Assembly: GCA_020160955.1 (NCBI GenBank)
Contig: JAIUOX010000014.1
Location: forward strand, 1-57,963
From: Pseudomonadota bacterium
GTDB taxonomy: Bacteria; Pseudomonadota; Alphaproteobacteria; Reyranellales; Reyranellaceae
Direction of reading: 5' to 3'
DNA: 57,963 bases
Shown here: in pieces, positions 42,842-51,034 of the stretch
How positions within the stretch are numbered: the stretch's first letter is position 1
How the letters are laid out: the number at the start of each line of letters is the position of its first letter
The notes under the pieces: generated by a model
The model's input: only the letters and a program-made list of their open reading frames with translations
Databases searched by the model: none
What the model was told of the DNA's origin: nothing
Program-made: the position numbers and the translations under genes

Positions 42842-42870
42842 CAAATGTGAACAATGCCCGTTCACATTTG
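42842..42870. promoter_or_regulatory. Long dyad operator candidate before the Crp/Fnr gene
   Basis: CAAATGTGAAC (42842-42852) and GTTCACATTTG (42860-42870) are perfect 11-bp inverted arms around AATGCCC. It ends 29 bases before the regulator start. Half sites resemble CRP (TGTGA) but the spacing of 11 between TGTGA and TCACA is not CRP or FNR spacing. It may be an autoregulatory site. Confidence 0.65.
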
Positions 42871-42899
42871 CGAACGGCTGGTCTCAAATCGCTGCGGAA

Positions 42900-43577
42900 A
42901 TGCGGCCCACCGACCTGCCCCTCATCCGGCGCTCCCGCCTGTTCGCCCAGCTGTCCGAGGCCGACCTCGCCGCCGTGCTGGCGGACTGCTTCGTGCAGTC
43001 GCTGCCGCGCGGCGCCATTCCCTGCCGCCAGGGCGAGCGGCCGGACTTCCTGCATGTCGTGCTGTCCGGCGCGGTCGGCCTGTTCGCCGAGGGCGCGCGC
43101 GAGGAGGTGCTGGTCGAGTTCTTCGGGCCCGGCGACGGCTTCATCCTGCCGGCGGTGGCGCTCGACGCGCCCTACCTGATGAGCGCAAAGTTGCTGGAGG
43201 AAGGCCGCCTGCTGATGTGGCCCGCGGCGGCGTTCCGCGCCCGCCTGAAGACCAATGGTGACCTCGCCTACGGCTCGAGCCTCCTGCTGTCGAGCTACTG
43301 GCGCACGCTGATCGGCCAGATCCGCGACCTCAAGCTGCTGTCGGCGGTGGAGCGGCTGTCGGCCTTCCTGCTGGCGCTGTGTCCGCGCGACAGCGGGCCG
43401 GTGACCGTCACGCTGCCCGGCGGCCGACGCCTGATCGCCGGCCGGCTGGGCGTCACGCCGCAGAGCCTGTCGCGCGCCTTCGCGATGCTGCGCCCGCTGG
43501 GCGTCACCGGCAGCGGGCGGCAGGTCGCGATCGCCGACCCGGCCCGCCTGCGCGGCGATCGTCTCCCTTCGGGATGA
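42900..43577 (+). CDS. Crp/Fnr-family regulator, NarR-like
   Basis: This is a 225-residue regulator. Residues 1-115 form the cyclic-nucleotide-binding-like beta roll (RRSRLFAQLSEADLAAVLAD, FLHVVLSGAVGLFAEG), then a dimer helix and a C-terminal winged helix with AGRLGVTPQSLSRAFAMLRPLG. It lacks the cysteine cluster of FNR, so it does not sense oxygen by Fe-S. The recognition helix has QSLSR where FNR has ETISR, changing the key glutamate. It is divergent from narK, as expected for NarR, which activates narKGHJI in Paracoccus in response to nitrate or nitrite. NnrR/DNR are alternatives. Confidence 0.85.
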   Translation: MRPTDLPLIRRSRLFAQLSEADLAAVLADCFVQSLPRGAIPCRQGERPDFLHVVLSGAVGLFAEGAREEVLVEFFGPGDGFILPAVALDAPYLMSAKLLEEGRLLMWPAAAFRARLKTNGDLAYGSSLLLSSYWRTLIGQIRDLKLLSAVERLSAFLLALCPRDSGPVTVTLPGGRRLIAGRLGVTPQSLSRAFAMLRPLGVTGSGRQVAIADPARLRGDRLPSG

Positions 43578-43591
43578 TTGCGCCACATCAA
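43578..43591 (+). promoter_or_regulatory. Degenerate FNR/NnrR-like box upstream of nnrS
   Basis: TTGCGCCACATCAA has one perfect ATCAA half and a two-mismatch TTGAT half with correct spacing. Its centre is about 43 bases before the nnrS start. It begins immediately after the regulator's stop codon. A further 6-bp inverted repeat, CCGATT-N9-AATCGG, spans 43602-43622. Confidence 0.4.
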
Positions 43592-43627
43592 TAGGCCGGC
43601 GCCGATTGCGAACGATAATCGGTCATC

Positions 43628-44812
43628 ATGACCGACATCCCGCGCGCCTATTCCGGACCCGCCGTGCTGTCCCACGGCTTTCGCCTCTTCTTCCTCCTGG
43701 CCGCCGCCTGGGCAGCCCTCGAGGTGCTGGCCTGGTTGCCGATGTTCCGCGGCGACCTCGCGCTGCCGACCGCGTTCGGCCCGCGCGACTGGCACGTCCA
43801 CGAACTGCTGTTCGGCTTCCTGCCGGCGGTCATCGCCGGCTTCCTGCTCACCGCCGTGCCCAACTGGACCGGCCGCCTGCCGTTGCGCGGCGCGCCGCTC
43901 GCCGGGCTCGCGCTGCTCTGGCTGGCCGGCCGCTATGCCGTCGCCTTCTCGGGCCGGATCGGTCCGCTCGGCGCCGCCGCCGTCGACAGCGCCTTCCTCG
44001 TCGTGCTGACGCTGGCGATCGCCCGCGAGATCGTCGCCAGCGGCAACATGCGCAACCTCAAGATCGTCGGGCTGCTCGGCCTGCTGGCCGCCGCCAACAT
44101 CGGCTTCCATGTCGAGGCGTTCGTCGACGCACCGGCCGCCCTCGCCACCCGCGCCGGCCTCGCCCTCGTGCTGATGCTGGTCATGGTGATCGGCGGCCGC
44201 ATCATCCCGAGCTTCACCCGCAACTGGCTGATGCGCCAGGCGCCGGGCCGCCTGCCCGCGCCGTTCGACCGCTTCGACGTCGGCTGCCTGGCGGCCAGCG
44301 CCGCGGCGCTCGTCGCCTGGATCGCGCTGCCCGACGCAGCGGTCACCGGGGCCGCGCTGATCGTCGCCGCGGCAGTCAACGCCGCGCGGCTGGCGCGCTG
44401 GGCCGGCGAGCGCACCGCGAGCGACCGGCTCGTGCTGGTGCTGCACGTCGCCTACGCCTTCGTGCCGCTCGGCTTCCTGATGGTCGGGCTGTCGGCGCTC
44501 GAGGTGTTGCCGCCGAGCGCCGGCCTGCACGCCTGGACGGCCGGCGCGATGGGCCTGATGACGCTGGCGGTGATGAGCCGCGCCAGCCTCGGCCACACCG
44601 GCCGCCCGCTGGTCGCCTCGCCCGCGCTGCAGGCGATCTATGCCGCCGCGCTGGCGGCCGCCGTGCTGCGCATCGCCGCGGCGCTGGCGCCGGACGCCGC
44701 CGCGCCGTTGCTGATGGCCGCCACCGTGGCGTGGGTCGCCGCGTTCGGCGGCTTCGCCGTGCTGTACGCGCCGTTCCTGCTGGTCGGCCCGAAGAAGCGC
44801 CGCGCCGCCTGA
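43628..44812 (+). CDS. nnrS: NnrS family membrane protein
   Basis: This 394-residue protein has about 12 hydrophobic helices and the NnrS marks LSHGFRLFFLLAAAWA, WHVHELLFGFLPAVIAGFLLTAVPNW and GGRIIPSFTRNWL, with histidines and the HVHE motif that likely bind haem or copper. NnrS is expressed during denitrification and protects cells from nitric oxide stress. Placement after the NarR-like gene and an FNR-like box fits this. It lies 50 bases after the regulator and is likely in the same control group. No nitrite or nitric oxide reductase is in the window. Confidence 0.9.
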   Translation: MTDIPRAYSGPAVLSHGFRLFFLLAAAWAALEVLAWLPMFRGDLALPTAFGPRDWHVHELLFGFLPAVIAGFLLTAVPNWTGRLPLRGAPLAGLALLWLAGRYAVAFSGRIGPLGAAAVDSAFLVVLTLAIAREIVASGNMRNLKIVGLLGLLAAANIGFHVEAFVDAPAALATRAGLALVLMLVMVIGGRIIPSFTRNWLMRQAPGRLPAPFDRFDVGCLAASAAALVAWIALPDAAVTGAALIVAAAVNAARLARWAGERTASDRLVLVLHVAYAFVPLGFLMVGLSALEVLPPSAGLHAWTAGAMGLMTLAVMSRASLGHTGRPLVASPALQAIYAAALAAAVLRIAAALAPDAAAPLLMAATVAWVAAFGGFAVLYAPFLLVGPKKRRAA

Positions 44813-44815
44813 GGC

Positions 44816-45739
44816 TCAGAAGCGCAGGCTGGCGCCGATCAGCGGGCCGTGGAACACGGCGTCGATGCCGGCCGTGTTGAGGCCCCAGCCCTCGCTGTAG
44901 CTGACGCCCAGCGCGCGGTAGCCGACCAGCGCCGCCAGCGAGTAGCCGGTGAATTGCCAGTTGTAGGAGTAGACCGCCGCGGCCTGCCAGGTGAACGCGC
45001 TGCCGAAGCCGAAGCCGCCGATGTCGCCGCGCAGCATCACCTGCTGGCTGGGCGTGAACTGGTGGCGCAGGCGCAGGCCGAGAATCGGGTCGACCCAGTC
45101 GACGCCGTTGGCACGCGCCACCGAGAAGGCGCGGCCGAACTCGAGGCCGAGCGCCGGCACGTTGACCGAGCCGATGATGTTGAGGTCGATCTCGTTGGCG
45201 ATGTTCCAGTAACGGAACCCGAGGATGCCATCGAGCGAGGTCGCCGACCCGCCGCCGTGCTGCCAGCGGCCGAACTCGTAGAAGCCGCCGGCCTCGAGCA
45301 CGGTCAGCGTCGTGGTCAGCGCGGTGTTGGTCGTGGCACTGAGCTGCAGGCCGGGCAGCGGGTTGCGGTACGACGCCATCCCCTTGTCGAAGCCCAGCTT
45401 GGCCCACACGAAATCGCCGTAGACGCCGACCCGGCCCTTGCTCGCCTCGACGTTGCCCATGAAGGCGGCGATCGAGTCGCTCTTCTGCATGATCTGCGGG
45501 AAGGTCGCGTTGACGTCGACCGTCTGGCCTCGCGCCGTGACGTTGCCGGAGACGCCGATCGCCCAGCCGTACAGGGTGCCCTGCAGACGCCAGGGGTCGG
45601 GATCGCCCGCCGGTTCGGCGGCCTGCGCCGTGTCGATGGAAACCTGTTGCGCCTTCTCCGGCGCCTCCTGCGCCAGGGCGGGGCCGACGAACGGCAGCAA
45701 CAGCAGGGACGACAGGAGGGGCAGGCGACGGATTTTCAT
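44816..45739 (-). CDS. Outer-membrane beta-barrel protein
   Basis: This 307-residue exported protein has a signal peptide (KIRRLPLLSSLLLLPFVGPALA). The mature part alternates hydrophobic and polar residues in strand-like stretches (WRLQGTLYGWAIGVSGNV, GILGFRYWNIANEIDLNIIG, FTGYSLAALVGYRALGVSYS) and ends in phenylalanine (GPLIGASLRF), the usual signal for the BAM complex. No named family is sure. It is divergent from the alkylsulfatase across 139 bases, so a shared control is possible. The convergent nnrS stop is 3 bases away. Confidence 0.75.
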   Translation of the reverse strand: MKIRRLPLLSSLLLLPFVGPALAQEAPEKAQQVSIDTAQAAEPAGDPDPWRLQGTLYGWAIGVSGNVTARGQTVDVNATFPQIMQKSDSIAAFMGNVEASKGRVGVYGDFVWAKLGFDKGMASYRNPLPGLQLSATTNTALTTTLTVLEAGGFYEFGRWQHGGGSATSLDGILGFRYWNIANEIDLNIIGSVNVPALGLEFGRAFSVARANGVDWVDPILGLRLRHQFTPSQQVMLRGDIGGFGFGSAFTWQAAAVYSYNWQFTGYSLAALVGYRALGVSYSEGWGLNTAGIDAVFHGPLIGASLRF

Positions 45740-45838
45740 GGCGCCATTTTACGAAAGCGTACCGCCAGAGCGACAAAATCTTGCACCTCGGGCGCAAGCT
45801 TTGGGACGCTCGGCCAAGGCGTTTCTTGGGAGAACCGC

Positions 45839-45851
45839 CTAGAGTGCGGGC
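45839..45851 (+). promoter_or_regulatory. Promoter-like CTAGAGTGCGGGC block (copy 2)
   Basis: This is identical to 2954-2966 and again shortly upstream of a gene with a gaggaaa ribosome site. CCTAGAGT resembles an alphaproteobacterial -10 element. A -35 partner is unclear; TTGGGA lies only 7 bases upstream, which is too close. Confidence 0.4.
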
Positions 45852-45878
45852 ACAAACTACACTGAAATTGAGGAAAAC

Positions 45879-47987
45879 ATGATCACCCGTCGCAACCTCG
45901 CCGGATCGCTGACCGCCACGGGCATCGCGCTCGCCGCCGCCGGCAAGGCCGTCCTCGGGTCGGGCCAGGCGCTGGCCCAGGTCGCGCCGCCGCCGCGGCC
46001 GGACGGCCACTTCGATCCCAAGGGCAAGGCGCCGTCGCGCTTCACCCTCGAGGCGCTGCAGCGCGCCCGCACCACCCTGCCCTTCGCCGACCAGCGCGAC
46101 TTCGAGGAGCAGAAGCGCGGCTTCATCGCTGCCATGCCAGAGTCGAAGATCATGGCCGACGCCGGCCACGTGGCGTGGGACATGGACCGCTTCAAGTTCT
46201 TGCTCGAGAAGCCGGACTACGACTCGGTGCACCCGTCGCTGAAGCGCATTTCCGTGCTCAACATGAACTACGGTCTCTACGAGGTCGTGCCGGGCATCTA
46301 CCAGGTCCGTGGCTTCGACCTCGCCGACATCTCGTTCGTGCGCGGCAAGACCGGCTGGATCGTGATCGACCCGCTGACCGCCACCGAGACGGCGCGCGCC
46401 GCGCTGAAGCTGTTCCGCCAGCATGTCGGCAAGGACCTGCCGATCACGGCGGTGATCTACTCGCACAGCCACGGCGACCACTGGGGCGGCGTGCGCGGCA
46501 TCGTCGACGAGGCCGACGTACGCGCCGGCAAGGTGCAGATCATCGCGCCGCGCGACTTCATGCAACACACGATCTCGGAGAACGTCTACGCCGGCAACGC
46601 GATGAACCGCCGGCTGTTCTACCAGTACGGCCTGCTGCTGCCGGCCAGCCCCTACGGCTACGTCGGCCAGGGCCTCGGCCAGGGCGTGGCCTCCGGCATG
46701 GTCGGGCTGATCGCGCCGACCCGCATCATCGACAAGGACATCGAGGAGCTCGAGGTCGATGGCGTGCGCATGGTGTTCCAGAACACGCCCGACACCGAGG
46801 CGCCGTCGGAGATGAACACCTGGATCCCCGACCTCAAGGCGCTGTGGATGGCGGAGAACGTCACCGCCACCATGCACAACATCTACACGCTGCGCGGCGC
46901 CCCGGTGCGCGACCCGCTCAACTGGTCGAAGTTCATCGGACAGGCGCTGTACCGCTTCGGCTTCGAGGCCGAGGTGATGTTCGCCTCGCACCACTGGCCG
47001 CGCTGGGGCAATGCCCGCATCCAGGAAATCCTTCGCGGCCAGCGCGATCTCTACGCCAACCTCAACAACCAGGTCCTGCACCTCGCCAACCAGGGCGTGA
47101 CGATCAACGAGATCCACAACGTCTACCAGATGCCGGAGAGCCTAGTCCGCAGCTGGGCGAACCGCGGCTACCACGGCTCGCAGCAGCACAACAGCCGCGG
47201 CGTCATCCAGCGCTATCTCGGCTTCTGGGACGCCAACCCGGCGACCCTGATCCCGCTGTCGCCGTCGGACTCCGCGCCACTCTACGTCGAGATGATGGGC
47301 GGCGCCGACAAGATCATGGCGCGCGGCAAGCAGCTGCACGACGAGGGCCAGTACCTGCTGGCGTCGGAGATCCTCAACAAGCTGGTCTATGCCCAGCCGC
47401 GGAACCAGGCCGCCAAGGACCTGCTGGCCGACGTGTTCGAGCAGATCGGCTACCAGCAGGAGAACCCGGGCCTGCGCAACAGCTTCCTGGCCGGCGCCTA
47501 CGAACTGCGCCAGGGCATCCCGGCCGGCGCCGCGCCCAGCTCGAGCAGCCCCGACGTGGTGCGCGCCATGTCGACCGAGCTGTTCCTCAACTTCCTCGGC
47601 ATCCGCATGGACGGCCGCAAGGCCGAGGGCCTGAAGTTCACGATCAACCTCGTGACGCCCGACAACGGCGAGAAGTTCGCCATCGAGCTCGACAACGGCA
47701 CGTTGACCAACACCGCCGGCTTCCTCGCGGCCAGGCCGGACCTCACGATCACGGTCAACCGCGCCGACCTCGAGCCGATCATGGCCGGTCAGAAGACGGT
47801 CGAGGCGCAGGTCGCGGCCGGGCTGATGAAGCTCGAGGGCGACGCCACCATCCTCGGCAAGCTCGGCACCCTGATGGTCGACTTCGACCCGCGCTTCCAG
47901 ATCATGCCGGGCACGCGGGTGCGTACTGCGGCGGTGCAGAAGACCGAGCCCTTCGAGGTCTCGCCGAAGACGACGATCGCCGAGTAG
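45879..47987 (+). CDS. Linear alkylsulfatase (SdsA/BDS1-type metallo-beta-lactamase fold)
   Basis: This 702-residue enzyme hydrolyses primary alkyl sulfates such as dodecyl sulfate to alcohol and sulfate. A twin-arginine signal is present (ITRRNLAGSLTATGIALAAAG, cleavage after ALA near residue 33), so it is exported folded, with zinc. The metal motif is SHSHGDHWGG with H196, H198, D200 and H201. A helical dimerisation region follows (about 440-560, GQYLLASEILNKLVYAQPRN) and then a C-terminal SCP2-like lipid-binding domain (about 565-690). ATG 45879 has ttgaggaaaac upstream. Confidence 0.93.
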   Translation: MITRRNLAGSLTATGIALAAAGKAVLGSGQALAQVAPPPRPDGHFDPKGKAPSRFTLEALQRARTTLPFADQRDFEEQKRGFIAAMPESKIMADAGHVAWDMDRFKFLLEKPDYDSVHPSLKRISVLNMNYGLYEVVPGIYQVRGFDLADISFVRGKTGWIVIDPLTATETARAALKLFRQHVGKDLPITAVIYSHSHGDHWGGVRGIVDEADVRAGKVQIIAPRDFMQHTISENVYAGNAMNRRLFYQYGLLLPASPYGYVGQGLGQGVASGMVGLIAPTRIIDKDIEELEVDGVRMVFQNTPDTEAPSEMNTWIPDLKALWMAENVTATMHNIYTLRGAPVRDPLNWSKFIGQALYRFGFEAEVMFASHHWPRWGNARIQEILRGQRDLYANLNNQVLHLANQGVTINEIHNVYQMPESLVRSWANRGYHGSQQHNSRGVIQRYLGFWDANPATLIPLSPSDSAPLYVEMMGGADKIMARGKQLHDEGQYLLASEILNKLVYAQPRNQAAKDLLADVFEQIGYQQENPGLRNSFLAGAYELRQGIPAGAAPSSSSPDVVRAMSTELFLNFLGIRMDGRKAEGLKFTINLVTPDNGEKFAIELDNGTLTNTAGFLAARPDLTITVNRADLEPIMAGQKTVEAQVAAGLMKLEGDATILGKLGTLMVDFDPRFQIMPGTRVRTAAVQKTEPFEVSPKTTIAE

Positions 47988-47993
47988 GTGGCG

Positions 47994-49190
47994 TCAGGCG
48001 GCGGGTTTCGGGCCCGCCGCCTCGAACGCCTGCCTCACGGCGGCCATCGCCGCCGGGTCGATCGCGAGGTCGATCGCCGTCATCGCCATCGCCTTGGCCG
48101 AGTCGAGGATGCAGGCCTCGGCGGCCGGGCCGATCGAGGCGGCATGGAACTCGTGGCTGTGCGGCGGCACATCCCGCCCCGTCATGGCCATCTGCGGCTG
48201 GATGGTCGGCACGAACCAGCTGACGTTGCCGGTGTCGCCCGACCACGCGCCCGACAGCTCGTCGCGCGGGCGCGTGACGCGGCCCAACGCGCGCAGGTTG
48301 GCGTCGAACAGGCCGGCCATCGCCGGGTTGCTGCACAGCTCGCGCCCGGGCTTGTCGCGCCACGTTCGCTCGAGGCGCGCGCCGGTCATCTGGGCGGCGC
48401 CCTGCAGGCAGGCATCGACCCGCGGGATCACCGCGGCCAGGGTCTCCGGGTTGTTGGCGCGCACCGTCAGCACCGCCGTGGTGTGGTCGGGCACCACCTG
48501 GGGCAGCGTGCCGCCCTTGGTGATGATGCTGTGGATGCGCACGTCCGAGGGCAGTTGCTGGCGCAGCGCGCTGATGCCGTTGAAGGCCAACAACAGCGCG
48601 TCCAGCGCGTTGACGCCGAGCTCGGGCCGCGCCGCGGCGTGTGCCGCCTTGCCGAAGTAGGCGACCTGCACCCGCGTCGCGCCGACGGTGCGCGAGTGGG
48701 CGATGTTGTCCATGCCGGGATAGACCAGCATCATGGCGTCGATGCCGGCGAAGAAGCCCTCGCGGTACAGGATGTTCTTGCCGCCGCCGCCCTCCTCGCC
48801 CGGCGTGCCGAGCGCCATCGCCGTGCCGCCGGTCTGGCCGACCACCGCCGCCAGGCCAATCGCGGCGCCGACGCCGGCCGCCGCCACGACGTTGTGGCCG
48901 CAGCTCTGGCCGTAGACCGGCAAGCCGTCATACTCGCAGAGGAAGGCGATGCAGGGGCCGGGGCGCTGCGGGCCGACGGTGGCGCGGAAGGCGGTCTTCA
49001 GCGAGCCCAGCCCTTCCTCGACCGCGAAGCCCGCCGCGCGCAGCGCCGCGCACTGCCAGGCCTGGGCCTTGACCTCCTCGAAGGCCAGCTCGACATCGGC
49101 ATGCATGCGGTTGCTGATGTCGAAAAGAGTCGGCGCCGCGGCATCGATCGCCGCGCGCGCCGCCGCCTTCAACCCGTCCCGGTCCGTCAC
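47994..49190 (-). CDS. M20 family amidohydrolase/peptidase (AbgB-like)
   Basis: This 398-residue metalloenzyme resembles the AbgB/carboxypeptidase Ss1 side of M20. Metal-site motifs are YGQSCGHNVVAAAGVGAA, LGTPGEEGGGGKNIL (catalytic Glu pair), AAHAAARPELGVNALDAL (dimerisation domain) and the late PPHSHEFHAASIG. It hydrolyses an amide, often of an aromatic or ureido acid. The start is GTG 49190, overlapping the upstream deacetylase-like gene by 4 bases. It is last in the nine-gene operon, so it may complete degradation after the PuuE-like enzymes. Confidence 0.87.
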   Translation of the reverse strand: MTDRDGLKAAARAAIDAAAPTLFDISNRMHADVELAFEEVKAQAWQCAALRAAGFAVEEGLGSLKTAFRATVGPQRPGPCIAFLCEYDGLPVYGQSCGHNVVAAAGVGAAIGLAAVVGQTGGTAMALGTPGEEGGGGKNILYREGFFAGIDAMMLVYPGMDNIAHSRTVGATRVQVAYFGKAAHAAARPELGVNALDALLLAFNGISALRQQLPSDVRIHSIITKGGTLPQVVPDHTTAVLTVRANNPETLAAVIPRVDACLQGAAQMTGARLERTWRDKPGRELCSNPAMAGLFDANLRALGRVTRPRDELSGAWSGDTGNVSWFVPTIQPQMAMTGRDVPPHSHEFHAASIGPAAEACILDSAKAMAMTAIDLAIDPAAMAAVRQAFEAAGPKPAA

Positions 49191-50101
49191 GGATGGTGCT
49201 CCTGCCAGTGGCGCGCGATCTCGATGCGCCGGGCGAACCACACGTCGGGATGCGACTTGGCGTAGGCGATGAACTTCGCCACCGCCGCCGCCCGGCCGGG
49301 ATGGCCGGCCACCCGCATGTGCAGCCCGATCGACATCATCTTGGGATGGGTCGCCCCCTCCTTGTACAGCCGGTCGAAGGTGTAGCGCAGGTGCTCCTCG
49401 AAGTCCTCGGGCGGCCCGAAATGGCCCTGCGAGAAGCGCGAGTCGTTGTTCACCAGCGAGTACGGGATCACCAGGTGCTTCTTGCCGCCGACCGTCGTCC
49501 AGTAGGGCAGGTCGTCGTTGTAGGCGTCGCTGTCGTAGAGGAAGCCGCCCTCCTCGACCACCAGTTCGCGGGTGTTGACGCTGGGTCCGTAGCGGCAATA
49601 CCAGCCGAGCGGCCGCTCGCCCGTCGTCTCGATGATCGACTGCACGGCCAGCCGGATGTGCTCGCGCTCCTGCTCGCGGCTGAGCAGCGTGACGTCTTCC
49701 CAGCGATAGCCGTGGCAGACGACGTCGTGGCCCTTCTCGCGGATCAGCCGCGCCGCCTTGCGGTTGCGCTCCAGCGCCAACGCGCAGACGTAGAAGGTGC
49801 TCTTCACGTCGTGCTCGTCGAATATCTGCATCAGGCGCCAGAAGCCGACGCGGGCGCCGTACTCGTACATGGTCTCCATGGCGAGGTCGCGCTTGCCCTC
49901 CGGCCACGGGCGCACCGCCGACTCCGACAGGCCGCGCTCGGTCGAGGTGTCGCCGTCGCCGACCGCCAGCTCCGAGCCTTCCTCGTAGTTGACCACCAGC
50001 GAGATGGCGATGCGGGCGCCGTTCGGCCACGTCACCTTGGGCGGCTTGCCGTTGTAGCCCACCACGTCGCGCGGCGGGCCGGGGATCTGGGATACCGACA
50101 T
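49187..50101 (-). CDS. PuuE-like hydrolase of the polysaccharide-deacetylase fold, copy B
   Basis: This 304-residue NodB-fold protein belongs to the group with the allantoinase analogue PuuE. The usual TFDD motif is replaced by VVNYEEGSELAVGDGD, as in PuuE, and CHGYRWEDVTLLSREQEREH occupies the HxxxH motif region, so it may not use the normal metal site. It has no signal peptide and is therefore cytoplasmic, not a cell-wall enzyme. Likely substrates are cyclic amides or ureides. It is a tandem paralogue of the gene 11 bases upstream and overlaps the M20 gene. Confidence 0.83.
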   Translation of the reverse strand: MSVSQIPGPPRDVVGYNGKPPKVTWPNGARIAISLVVNYEEGSELAVGDGDTSTERGLSESAVRPWPEGKRDLAMETMYEYGARVGFWRLMQIFDEHDVKSTFYVCALALERNRKAARLIREKGHDVVCHGYRWEDVTLLSREQEREHIRLAVQSIIETTGERPLGWYCRYGPSVNTRELVVEEGGFLYDSDAYNDDLPYWTTVGGKKHLVIPYSLVNNDSRFSQGHFGPPEDFEEHLRYTFDRLYKEGATHPKMMSIGLHMRVAGHPGRAAAVAKFIAYAKSHPDVWFARRIEIARHWQEHHP

Positions 50102-50112
50102 GACGTCTCCGT

Positions 50113-51021
50113 TCAGGCGTGGTGCGCCATCCAGTGGCGGGCGATCTCGATGCGGCGGGCGAACCAGACGTCCGGGAAGGACCGGGCGTACTCGATGAAG
50201 TTGGCCAGCGCCTGGGCCCGGCCGGGATGGCCGACGATGCGCATGTGCAGGCCGATCGACATCATCTTCGGATGGGTCGCGCCTTCCTTGTAGAGCTGGT
50301 CGAAGCTCGCCTTGAGGTGCTTCTCGAAGTCGACCGGCGAGCCGAAGGCGCCCCAGTTGAACTTGCCGTCGTTGTTCATCAGCGAGTACGGCACCACGAG
50401 GTGCTTCTTGCCCTTCACCGTCGTCCAGTAGGGCAGGTCGTCGTTGTAGGCGTCGCAGTCGTAGACGAAGCCGCCCTCCTCGGCGACCAGCTCGCGGGTA
50501 TGGACGCTGGGTCCGTAGCGGCAGTACCAGCCGAGCGGCCGCTCGCCGGTCGTCTCGGCGATCGATTCGACGGCGAGGCGGATATGCTCGCGCTCCTGCT
50601 CGCGGCTGAGCAGCGAGACGTCCTCCCAGCGGTAGCCGTGCGACATCACCTCGTGGCCCCGCTTGCGCATCTCGCGGGCGGCGTCGCGGTTGCGCTCGAG
50701 CGCGACGGCGCAGGCGTAGAAAGTGCACTTCACCTGCTGTTCGTCGAAGATGTCGAGCAGGCGCCAGTAGCCGCAGCGCGAGCCGTACTCGAAGTGCCCC
50801 TCGCCGGCGAGGTCGCGCTTGGAGAGCGGCCACGAGGCCGGGCCCGAGGGCTCGCGCGTCGCGTCGCCGTCGCCGATCGCCAGTTCCGAGCCCTCCTCGT
50901 AGTTGACGACCAGCGAGACCGCGAGGCGCGCGTTGTTGGGCCACGTCACCTTGGGCGGCTGGCCCTCGTAGCCGACGAGGTCGCGCGGCGGGCCCTCCAG
51001 GGGCGGCTTTGGAAACGACAT
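50113..51021 (-). CDS. PuuE-like hydrolase of the polysaccharide-deacetylase fold, copy A
   Basis: This 302-residue paralogue of the next gene shares LVVNYEEGSELAIGDGD, SHGYRWEDVSLLSREQEREH, GERPLGWYCRYGPSV and an almost identical C-terminus (THPKMMSIGLHMR, PDVWFARRIEIARHW). Differences concentrate at the N-terminus (PPLEGPPRD versus IPGPPRD) and in the loop after GDGD. No signal peptide is seen. A cytosolic ring-opening amidohydrolase is the best inference. Two copies could form a hetero-oligomer or act on successive intermediates. Confidence 0.83.
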   Translation of the reverse strand: MSFPKPPLEGPPRDLVGYEGQPPKVTWPNNARLAVSLVVNYEEGSELAIGDGDATREPSGPASWPLSKRDLAGEGHFEYGSRCGYWRLLDIFDEQQVKCTFYACAVALERNRDAAREMRKRGHEVMSHGYRWEDVSLLSREQEREHIRLAVESIAETTGERPLGWYCRYGPSVHTRELVAEEGGFVYDCDAYNDDLPYWTTVKGKKHLVVPYSLMNNDGKFNWGAFGSPVDFEKHLKASFDQLYKEGATHPKMMSIGLHMRIVGHPGRAQALANFIEYARSFPDVWFARRIEIARHWMAHHA

Positions 51022-51034
51022 GGCGGGTCCTTTC

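Noticed and set aside
42846..42866. CRP-type site TGTGA...TCACA
   Set aside because: The spacer is 11 bases instead of 6, so the standard CRP geometry is not met; recorded as a dyad of unknown owner.
49187..51021. Cell-wall chitin or peptidoglycan deacetylases
   Set aside because: No signal peptides, a PuuE-type NYEEG motif in place of TFDD, and catabolic operon context argue for cytosolic amidohydrolases.
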